DNA of 64,000 nt. It comes from Podocnemis expansa. Its lineage: Eukaryota > Chordata > Testudines > Podocnemididae. The position numbers and the translations under genes were made by a program. Location: the NCBI GenBank assembly GCA_007922195.1, contig ML681967.1, forward strand, positions 10,068,120 through 10,132,119. Direction: 5' to 3'. The notes below the pieces were generated by a model, which saw nothing but the letters and a program-made list of their open reading frames with translations, was not told where the DNA came from and did no database searches. Positions 55,516 through 64,000 of the stretch are shown in pieces. Numbering within the stretch: the first letter of the stretch is position 1; each line of letters starts with the position of its first letter.

Positions 55516-58500
55516 CTACTGTCGCTCTTGCCAGTTATCACTTTACAATTTATATTTAGAAAGTAATTAGCTGTGGGACAGGTACTTCATAGCACTACCT
55601 GAAACCAGGAAAATAGTGTGTAGGTCTGAGTTTCACAACTATCAATGCACCTTACTCTTTATCTAATGCTGACTTGCCTGTTCCAGTCCCAGCCCTGTCA
55701 TGCAGACTCTCAGTTCTAATGATACATAGCAGAAGGCAGCTATGTGACAGCTATGCCACTGCTGTGCGGACACTTGGTACAGCAACAGAAGTGTTTTGTC
55801 TCTCACTATATTAAACTCGTCTACCTCCTCGAGAGGCATTATTTAATTTGATAGAAGACTTCTTCCATCTGGCGGTGCTGGACTAGGTAGTGCTGCAACA
55901 CCCACAGGCCTGAAGTGGTTTCCATTATATACAGAGCTTACAGTTTGGTTTGGTGACTCAGTACCCACACTGTCAAAATAGTTTCAGGACTCTGCTTCCC
56001 TCAGCCCGCTTACCCCTCTGGTAAAGATGAGGTTGACATACCTACATCACACAGGGTACAATGCTAACCCACACATTTGAATTCCTAATTCTGTTACATA
56101 CAAAGCATGTGAGTTATGGTTCCAACTGGCCCACTCAAGTTAAAAGGGGCAGATGAAATGTCATACTAAAAATACCACTGCATGTATAATATACCTGATT
56201 CTCCATGAAGATGCTGCTGGGTTATGAAGAGAAATTGAATTATGTACAAGAGGGCCAAGTACCCTGATCCTAGGAATGCTGCTTGATCTGTAGACAGTAG
56301 ATCCATTTATATTCCCCTTCACCCACCCCCATTCTTCCCAGAACTGCTGGTTTGTCTGCCAAATGTGTGGGTGGCTTGTAGTGGTTTGATTGTACAGCTG
56401 ATAGCAATGATACAAGTGGGCAGCAGGAACTGTAATGACTACATTAAAAACTCAGCATGGAAGAGAATGTTGACCTCCTATCCTCCTTCATTCACGCTCA
56501 CATAGGAAATCACGCCCTGGATGTGTGAATGGCTTCAGTTATTAACATGGGGCTTGAATGTGCTAGAGCTTTCTTTCAATTGCTATGTATTTTCACTATG
56601 TGAAGTAATGGGGGTACTTGAACTCCCCCCATCCCCTCTCCCAGCCCAGGAAGGGACAGAGAAAATATTAGGCAATAAATAGCCTAAGATCTGCTATAGC
56701 CTTAACCAGCAACAGGTGTGGCTTATAAAAAAAAAAGTAAATATAGCTGCTGTATCCCTCTGCAAATCTCAGATTCTGATGGCAAAATTCAACTTGCTGG
56801 AGGAAGTTGGTGCAAGAGTCACACTGGAAGCATAGGCCCCTAACTAGTACTTTTCAGATGTGATAAAGTACTAATTAATTAATCATTCAGGAATCCAAAT
56901 CTCAGCTAAGCATGTCTGATTGCTTTGGGGAAGGGAAAACTGCAGTTCAGATTACTGTCTTCTGTGTTGGCCTTTGCAGAGCTTTCAAAGGTCCTCCAAC
57001 AATGAGGAGACTTACCAGTGTAAAATACAATAGGAGAAAAAGGACTTTAGCACTGATAGAAACTCAAGCTGTCTTTATATGTTTTAAAGGATCCTTTATA
57101 ATTAGTGCTTCATTGTCATGGTTTATAAAGCTTGCAGGTTCCAGGAGTATATCTTTACATTTCATGTAATGCTGAAAATGAAAAGCTGTGTTGGAGATGG
57201 TGCTAAACAAAGCTCATTGTTTGCAAAGCATTCTGCTTTCAAAACTCATAGCTGGTGGATGTGACGCAGACAACGGGGTGCGCTCCAGCCTGAACCATGT
57301 GGAACAGACAGCAGCCTCAGCTCCTTGGACCTGCAAGTAGTGAGGTAAGTTATGGCCAGGTTCAACAGGGCCCTGCTGAGGCAGCAACTAAGAGATAGCT
57401 GGGTGAGAGGGGACAGCTTGTGTGGGTGTCATGCAAAAGCCCAGTAGAGCAGAGCTAGCTAAAGTGGCCTGCAGGGGTCTAGAGATGTGGCCTAGAGTTG
57501 TGGTCCATTTTAGTGGGGCAATGTGGCCCACAATCAGGCCCCAACTGAGAGCACTGTTAAGCTGGCAAGATCTTCAGCCTTCCTGAATCTCATTTCTATG
57601 GAGAAGAGGGAGACAGCAGCACGGTGCTCCATTTTCCTGCAAGTTAAATCCAAACCGTCCAGCTGCAGGCAAGTTGCCAGTGCAGCCCTTGTCAGCAGAA
57701 CAAAATGTCCACCCCTGCCACAGCCACTGAGGCCAGTGGAGGAATAGTTTTCTGGCTGAGCAAGCCCCTTGCAGTACCCAGCTGTGCCCCCCAGAGGCAG
57801 TGTGCAGCGACTGGAGGATGAAAAGTGCTGTGAATCAAAGCTCTGAAAGCATTTTTTAAAAGCCCTGTCACACCCAACTGGTCCACTGGCAGCAGCTGCT
57901 GTTCAGCTGTCTGCCCAGACTTTTAATGCCTGTTGTTGAGATGCAGTGAGATCTGGTTAATGGATTTGGAGGAGGTACGTCCCCCTTCCTCTTTCTGCAA
58001 ATGGGACCTGAAAGTTTATTGTGACATGGTGAAAACAGTATGGGGGAAAAAATGGAAACTGCCGATCTAGTTCATTACTGGTCTTGTTCCCTAAAAGCAC
58101 ATCCATCATCTACCTGTCATTTCTTATCTGAATATTGTGTATATGAGTGTGCTAACTTACACAGTGTCAGTGAACTAGAGAGAAGACTCTGCTTTTCTCC
58201 ACCACCCCCTAAGACACAGAAATGTAGCAGGTAGATATTTATTTTAATTTCATACACAGCAGTGCCTGCCTCCCATCAGAACATGCTACAATGACAAGGG
58301 GTGGCTGAACTTTTTGGCTACTGTTTATTAGGGATCCTTCTGTCTGACGGGCAAACTGACCAGTTGCATCACACCACCACAAAAGTGCAAGTGCTAGAGG
58401 AGTTAATGTAACACAGCAGAAATTACCATTGATAGGCAAGGCATGATATGTTTAGAAGACAAGGCCCCTGCTCTGAGAAACTGAACATGTAAGAGATTTT

Positions 58501-59620
58501 ATTTATTTGTACTGCAATAGCTCCCAGAAGCCTTAGTTGTAGACTAGAACTCCATTGTGCTAGGTGCTGTACAAACAACCAAAGGATGGTCCCTGCCCCA
58601 GAGAGTTTCCAGTTTAAGTAAAGACAATAGACTATGGTACAAAGGAAGAAGGGAGAGAAATGTAAACAGTGGGAAAGAATGAAAGCTAAGCTCTTGTAAG
58701 CACAATATTTTTCAAGGACAATGTAGTCTATATATCTCTATAATGGCTACATGCCTGAGATGATCCTAGTGGATTAGTGGAATGGTGGGTTACCAGTAAC
58801 TGTCCTCCTCCTTCCTAGTGGATTAGTGGAAGCTCTGATCCCTGGTGAGGAGTGATCCTGCAAAGATGTGCAGATCCCTGTGGGCCGTGTCAGATCTCAG
58901 ACTGCAGGTACCATAGTTGTCCACCCGAAACATGAATGTGAATGTAGAGAAGTGCTTAGCAAGGCATTTGGGAAAAAGAAGCAAGTACATTCTGGAAGAG
59001 GATTTGAACCTGAGGAAACCAGGAGAGATTTATTTTAAAAACTGTAGTTAAATCCAGATCAGATTACAGGAAACAGCCAAAGCAGGGATCTGAAGTTGAG
59101 ATCAAATGAGCTAGCTTTCAGGGAGTGCAAATTTTCCCTGATCAGCAGTTCTTTAGATTCTCATGACCTTCCACTCTTGCTGTCTTTCTAAAAAGGCACT
59201 TTTCCACATCTGTTCAGCTCTTGGGGGGGGGAGGAGAAGAGACAGGAGGATAGGAAAAGTGGGAGCTCTAGCATAGAAAAGGTGGTAGCATCCACTGCCA
59301 TTTTATCTACCATCTCATGCTGTTTTAGGCAAAATGGTGGTTGAAATACCAATGGCTGTTGAACTGTTTGCCCCACCTCCTCCCAATGCTGCCACCACAG
59401 ACATAGCTGCTGCAGCAGCAGGAATAAGAGTGGGATTTTAAAATAAGGCTTGAGCAGATGGGAGCAAGGAGGCCTTTTAACCCTATGCCATGTACCTCCA
59501 CACCCACCAGTACTTGTAAAACATGCTCCCCCCCCCACTGTCTTTTGTTCTGCTTGCTATCTGTTCTTATATGGTGCTCATCACCTCAGCATCTGAGCAT
59601 GTATTGTAGTTCCCTCCCAC
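55516..59620. other. Intergenic DNA between SNUPN and PTPN9
   Basis: No gene recognised; frames are at most 116 codons. An ancient repeat lies at about 58497-58640. At 58768-58830 a short piece, AGTGGATTAGTGGAA, is repeated. Homopolymer G at 59223-59230 and C at 59528-59535. Confidence 0.5.
58497..58640 (+). repeat. Ancient amniote interspersed repeat, second copy
   Basis: TTTATTTGTACTGCAATAGC, then CTCCATTGTGCTAGGTGCTG and GGTCCCTGCCCCAGAGAG; same pattern as 24400-24530. Confidence 0.6.
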
Positions 59621-59621
59621 C

Positions 59622-59882
59622 TAGGACTACCAGATATCAGGAGAACATAGCCTCCTTTTTACCTTCACATCCTCAGTCTGGCAGGCATTTTAAAAACACA
59701 TGATTTTATCTGCCTTTTTACTTACAGGAGTTGAAGTATGCTGGAACGCTCCTGAACACCCTATTTTTAGGGAGAAGCGTTCCAGGGCCCCCTGAAAACA
59801 GAAGAATATTACATTAATACTACATTTTCTCCATACGTCCGCCAATGTCCTCCTTTCCATGCTTTGGTATCTGGTAACCCTA
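59622..59882 (-). mobile_element. hAT MITE, family A, copy 4
   Basis: Ends TAGGACTACCAGAT and ATCTGGTAACCCTA, flanked by a perfect 8-bp duplication CTCCCACC (59614-59621 and 59883-59890). Opposite in orientation to copies 1-3. Confidence 0.9.
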
Positions 59883-60034
59883 CTCCCACCCTTCTTTCCC
59901 TTGTTTATCTGTGTCCTGATCAGGGAGCTGGAACCCCTCAGGCAGATCCTTCTGCCAGCCATCTGCAAGAACCGGATTGCTGAAATCTAGGCCTTAGTTT
60001 GTCTGGGCTAGTTGTGCCCATCGTGTGCCAGGAA

Positions 60035-60248
60035 TAGGGTTACCAGATGTCAGGCAAAAGGACATGTCCTTCTTTCTACCTTCATGTCCTCTGTTCAGCA
60101 GGTATTTTAAAAAGACATGATTTTGTCTGGCTTTTTACTTACAGGGGTTAAAATATGCTGGAATGCATTAATACTACAGTTGCTCCACATGTCCTCCGTT
60201 TCATGCTTCCCTGTCCTCTTTTCCATGCTTTGATATCTGCTAACCCCC
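60035..60248 (-). mobile_element. hAT MITE, family A, copy 5 (internally deleted)
   Basis: Starts TAGGGTTACCAGATGTCAGG and ends TATCTGCTAACCCCC; flanks GCCAGGAA and TCCAGGAA match at 7 of 8. It is about 60 bases shorter than its relatives because the middle (the GGGGGCCCT region) is missing. Confidence 0.85.
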
Positions 60249-60298
60249 TCCAGGAACAACCCAAGCAGATAAGGTAAAGTTCAGTGGAGGAGCAAGCC

Positions 60299-60585
60299 TA
60301 GGGTTATCAGATGTCAGGCAAAAGGAGGACATGGCCTCCTTTTTACCTGCATGTCCTCCATGTGGCAGGCATTTTAAAAACACATGATTTGTCTGCCTTT
60401 TTACTTACGGGGTTAAAGTATGCTGGAATTCCCCAGAACACCCTATTTTTAGCAGGAAGCTTCCAAGGCTCCCTAAAAACAGAAGAATATTATATCATTA
60501 CTACATTTTCTCCACGTGTCCTCCGCTGCCCTCCCTTTCATACTTCCCCGGCCTCCTTTCCTTGCTTTGGTATCTGGGAACCCTA
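60299..60585 (-). mobile_element. hAT MITE, family A, copy 6
   Basis: Starts TAGGGTTATCAGATGTCAGG and ends GTATCTGGGAACCCTA; flanked by a perfect 8-bp duplication AGCAAGCC (60291-60298 and 60586-60593). Close to the PTPN9 CpG island. Confidence 0.92.
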
Positions 60586-61498
60586 AGCAAGCCTGCTGTT
60601 TTCTTCCCTAGCTCTAAGGTCAGTGTGCTGGCCTTGGGGCGCCATTCACAGGCCCTGACAATGCAGGCACACAACAAACCAGGCCCGGTGCAGGAGAGTC
60701 CTGAGCTAAGGGACTGTTCACAGGACCCAGGCGGGCAGCAGTTCCCTTGCAAGAGGCTGACTTCTAAATATCCTGTCGTGTGAATGTGTCTCTTCCCCTC
60801 TCCCTCGCCTCGATTCCTCTCTGGTTCCCCTCCCTGCCTGCCCGCTGGATAGTTTCCTGTTTCTCCTTCCTCTGGACGACTGACTCTGCTCTCCGCTTTG
60901 CAGATCTCCCTCCCTCCCTCCCTGGCTGTCCTCGGCCGCTGTTTGTGAATGAGCCTCAGTTTCTGAATGGAGTTGCTGGGGGCTCTGACTGGCTCAGCAG
61001 GGGAAGCTGCATTGGCCACCAGCAGGGGAGGGGGACGGCTCGTCTCCGCTTCCTCCCTCGGCTGCTTTTGAGGAATCCGAGCTGCTGCGAGACGACGCGA
61101 GAGATGGAGGCTGCAGCGAGGCGCTTCGGCTGCTGAAAGGCGAAGACACGGCCAGGGGCTGCCGCCTAGCCCCGAGCAGGCGGCCGGAGCTGCCTCCTGC
61201 AGACATTGCGAGCAAGCCGCTCTTGTGGGAGGACTGAAACTTGCAGAGCTGATTCACCCCCCTCCTTTCCCGTCTGCAGTCTTCGGTCCGCTGCCGGAGC
61301 GTTTCTCACAGCCAGGCACAAATCAAGGAGCAGCCTCCCCTCGTTGCCATTTCACAGGGCGCGAGGCGGACTTTGCAGCAGCTGGCCCGGGAGGGCTCCC
61401 GCTCCCCTGCCCCGGCGAGCCGGGCGATGGGCGCTCCCCGGCCGCTCGGGAGCCGCCTGCCCGGTTGAGCCGGAGGGAGACGGGGCTCAGGCCGCTCC

Positions 61499-61519
61499 AT
61501 GGTTGCGAGCCCGGGCTGA
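61499..61519 (+). promoter_or_regulatory. Short upstream open frame in the probable PTPN9 5' UTR
   Basis: ATG GTT GCG AGC CCG GGC TGA, ending 42 bases before the PTPN9 start. Others lie at 61104-61136 and about 61425. They matter only if transcription starts upstream of them. Confidence 0.5.
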
Positions 61520-61561
61520 GCCGCTCCGAAGCAGCCGCCTCCGCCGTTTGCGAGCCGCAGG

Positions 61562-61594
61562 ATGGCCGCGGAGCTGAGCCCGGAGGAGGAGCAG
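61562..61594 (+). CDS. PTPN9: PTPN9 (PTP-MEG2) first coding exon, gene continues beyond the window
   Basis: PTPN9 is a cytosolic tyrosine phosphatase with an N-terminal Sec14/CRAL-TRIO lipid-binding domain that targets it to secretory vesicles (family knowledge). Only 11 codons are present here, MAAELSPEEEQ, followed directly by a gtacag donor in phase 0. This matches the exon 1 end of the human protein (MAPELTPEEEQ from memory). The human protein begins ten residues earlier; no equivalent in-frame ATG is seen here, so the second human Met is the start. The ATG has A at -3 and G at +4. The call rests on this short match, the CpG island and the position next to SNUPN in the expected orientation. 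The phosphatase domain is outside the window. Confidence 0.85.
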
Positions 61595-63334
61595 GTACAG
61601 CGGCGCCGCGGGAGGATGGGGGGCCCCACGTGGCTCCCCGGGTTTGGAAATGGGGCTGGATTAGTGGCCCCCGCCTTGAATGGGGGGACCCCTCGCCCGG
61701 CCGCCCCGGGGGTGGGAAGATTGTGCTGCCCCCTCCCCGGGCACATGCGGGGTGGTTTAGGGGAGCCCCGGCCGGGCCCCATGGGCACCCCCAGGCCCCC
61801 ACCCCAGGGGATCTGTGCAGGGCGATGGGGCCCCCCTTGTCCCAGTGGCCGCCGCCGCCCGGGGTCCCCGAGGGCAAAACTAATCGCGCCAGTCCGCGGC
61901 CCCCCGCCCAGCCGCGGGCACGGCGTGTGCAGGGGGCCAATGGGGGCCAGGCCTCCCGCCAGGGGTGGCAATAGGGGGGCATCCGAGTCCGACCTGGCGG
62001 CGGGGAGCGTGTCGGGGTGTCGCTGCAGTCTGAGGGGCGCCGTTTCCACCTTTCGGCCCTGCCCCCCCCCGCAAATCACCCCAGCCCTTTTTGGACCTTT
62101 GTGTGGGGCGGTGACGTGAAACTGAAAATTGTGCAGAGAAGCAAAGTCCCCCCCCCCGTGTAGTGGTGTCGAGAGTGAGGCGGGCGGGCGAGAAAGAAAG
62201 TGTGGACTCTGCCCTAGGCCGCGTGTCCTCGGCTGCTCCAAGTCCTGCGCAGCCAGCTCCCGAGGGATCCCGGCCGGCAGGGCGGCTCGTGCTCCGGATG
62301 CCCGGTGCCTCTTCCTGGACCTGCCACTGCCTCCGTGGAAGGGAGTGGCTGTGCCTTGGTGCCTCAGTTGCTCCAGCTGTAAAAGGCAGCTTTCCACCTC
62401 GGAAAGGATGCTGAGAGCCTTGCTGGGTATCTGTGACCTGTTCTCCCCACACCCCCCAGGAACCCTACTGTGGAAATGGTATGTGAGGATCACCTGTCCT
62501 AGATTAAACCCGTGCCACCCCCTTTTCCTGTTTTGTCCTTTTAATTCCACTCTCTCCAAGGCTGGATTTAAAATTTTATGCTTCCCACGCCCATTCCTGC
62601 CCGTGACGTCTGTATCTTCCTGTCACTGGGTTGCATCACTGCAGGAGGATGTTGCATACTTGTAAATATAGGGACTGCTCTGTGAATTTATTATGGGGGG
62701 TGTTAATCATATCCTGGTTGTCTGGGGGAAGGTGGGCAAAGCTGGTAGGTGTGGATGGTTCAGCTGATTCAAGATAGCCTTGATTTCCCAGTTCTCTTTA
62801 AAGATGAGAACACAGGCTCTTCCCATCTCCTTGCCCTCTTTCATTGTCCTCATTCTCCTCTGCTACCATTGCTTTGTCACAGCAGCACCTTTTTCTTCCA
62901 AGCTTAGACCGGTGTCCTCTGAGCAATCCAGAGTGGTCCTCAGTCCCACTAGGGAAATATCTCACTGCTATTTTTGGGAGTGAAGAAAAGGCAGTGCAGC
63001 TACAGTCATAGACCAGATCTGCTTGTGTTGGAGCTGTATAAAATCCAGGGCTCTCTCAGGTTCTGGTTTCGGTAGAAAAACCAAAGCTGGCAGACCTCTG
63101 TACTGAGCCCCGCTGAAATCAAGAGCATGGCTCCTCATGGTCATTCATTGCAGGACCACTGATCATTGCAGCATAAAGTCAGCCTTGGCAACTGGCTTCT
63201 GTGTAAGATCAATGTATAACAGGATAGCTAGTTGTTAAACCTTGGGGACACGGGCTGGATTTTTTAAAAAATATGAAAGTTATGTTTTGCTTTATATATT
63301 CAAAGATCAGACTTCTGAACACCATGATGAAGTA

Positions 63335-63440
63335 GGAATTGTAGTCCGCATTTTACAGCACAAGGAACTGAGGTACAGAGCGCCTGAGTGACTTGGCTCA
63401 AGGCCACAGGAATCGGTGTAAAAACTGGGGCTGGAACTGC
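63335..63440 (-). repeat. MIR-like SINE fragment
   Basis: CGCATTTTACAGCACAAGG, AACTGAGGTACAGAGCGCCT and GTGACTTGGCTCAAGGCCAC: MIR core in reverse. Confidence 0.7.
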
Positions 63441-63714
63441 AGAGTTCCTCCTAGCCATGTGTACTCGCCACTACTTCCTCTCTCCCTCTAGGTCAGGAGA
63501 GATTTGCAGGTAATGAAATCTGAGGTGTGGTTACTCAGATCTTATGCCTCAGGATAAATAAGGTTGTCCCTGCAGGGGTCAGGTAGGAATTAATTGACCC
63601 TGTCACATTATTGCACAACTCATCAGGGTCATTAGGCTTTTTTGCTCTTCTTCTGTATCCTTCATTAATTCTTTCTGTCTCAGACAGAGTGCCGACTTGA
63701 CAAATCTTTTGTTC

Positions 63715-63960
63715 ATAGTTTCATGATTCCAAGACCAGAAGAGAGACCATTGTCATCATCTGACCTGAGCTCCTGTAATAAACACAGGCCAGAGAATTTC
63801 CCCCAAATAATCCCTAGAGGAGCATCTCTTTCTGAAAAAAACATTCAATCTTAATTTAAAAATGGTCAATGATGGAGAAGTCACCATGACTTGAGTAAAT
63901 CGTTCCAGTGGTTAATTCCCCTCAAGTCTTACCCCTCCACTGTCACTGAGTTCTTTGATG
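63715..63960 (+). mobile_element. CR1/L3-like LINE 3' fragment
   Basis: TCATGATTCCAAGACCAGAA, ATCATCTGACCTGAGCTCCT and AACACAGGCCAGAGAATTTC, as at 18120-18222, followed by more of the same 3' region. Confidence 0.6.
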
Positions 63961-64000
63961 CTTCATCACTGATCTAAACTTCATAGTTTCTTAAAATATC

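Larger units (their letters stand above)
60880..62340 (+). promoter_or_regulatory. PTPN9: CpG-island promoter and 5' UTR of PTPN9
   Basis: This large GC-rich, CpG-rich block surrounds the first coding exon. The upstream part should contain the transcription start and 5' UTR. Short upstream frames precede the start codon, the closest being 61499-61519 (six codons). Long frames on both strands across the island, including a 417-codon one at 61306-62559 minus, show no family resemblance and reflect the lack of AT-rich stop codons. Confidence 0.75.
61595..64000 (+). other. PTPN9: Start of PTPN9 intron 1
   Basis: It begins gtacag after codon 11. The first 700 bases are still CpG-island DNA; the rest is ordinary intron. 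It contains a MIR-like minus-strand fragment at about 63335-63440 and a CR1/L3-like fragment at about 63715-63960. No further coding exon is recognised before the window ends. Confidence 0.75.

Noticed and set aside
61306..62559. 417-codon minus-strand frame opposite PTPN9 exon 1
   Set aside because: It lies across a CpG island where stop codons are rare, is low-complexity Gly/Pro/Arg-rich, and overlaps the PTPN9 start antisense.
1..64000. CRISPR arrays, operons, bacterial-type islands or a new defence system
   Set aside because: The window is plainly vertebrate: spliced genes, LINEs and SINEs. No spacer-repeat array or clustered novel genes are seen.

Overview
This is vertebrate nuclear DNA: long introns, CpG-island promoters and dense, mostly decayed transposable elements. 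The mix of repeats points to a non-mammalian amniote, most likely a turtle: CR1-type LINEs, a tRNA-derived SINE that ends in the CR1 tail, Penelope-like GIY-YIG retroelements, hAT miniature transposons and MIR-like SINEs. A crocodilian is not excluded.

Three protein-coding genes are supported, and the rest is introns, intergenic DNA and repeats. (1) SNX33 (sorting nexin 33: SH3, PX, BAR) lies on the minus strand with its start codon at 31224-31222 and its stop at 16560. It has two coding exons separated by a 13 kb intron, and a CpG-island promoter at about 32.2-33.0 kb. (2) SNUPN (snurportin-1) lies on the plus strand from 43581 to 54821. It has eight coding exons, all with clean GT/AG borders and conserved reading frame, a CpG-island promoter at about 42.0-42.4 kb and a poly(A) signal at 55488. 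(3) PTPN9 (PTP-MEG2) begins on the plus strand inside a CpG island at about 60.9-62.3 kb. Only its first coding exon (61562-61594) and the start of intron 1 are in the window. From memory of the human 15q24 map, order and orientation (SNX33 one way, SNUPN and PTPN9 the other) match. IMP3, which sits between SNUPN and SNX33 in human, was not found here.

Layout: 1-16.5 kb is gene-free DNA downstream of SNX33, with MITEs, MIR-like SINEs, a GC-rich hAT element and a C-rich minisatellite. 16.5-33 kb is SNX33, its large intron carrying Penelope-like pieces and MITEs. 33-42 kb is a repeat graveyard between the divergent SNX33 and SNUPN promoters: a hAT element with a CR1 nested in it, a LINE interrupted by an inverted Penelope pair, SINEs, a possible solo LTR and two tandem GC-rich hAT copies. 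42-55.5 kb is SNUPN, with a CR1 LINE in intron 7 and a 192 bp direct duplication in intron 8. 55.5-61 kb is intergenic with three MITEs of one family. 61-64 kb is the 5' end of PTPN9.

The three genes have separate cell-biological roles (membrane remodelling, snRNP import, vesicle-associated phosphatase) and do not form a pathway. I see no new gene system. The most unusual structure is the mobile-element architecture, especially the repeated head-to-head pairs of Penelope-like termini, and the apparent absence of IMP3.
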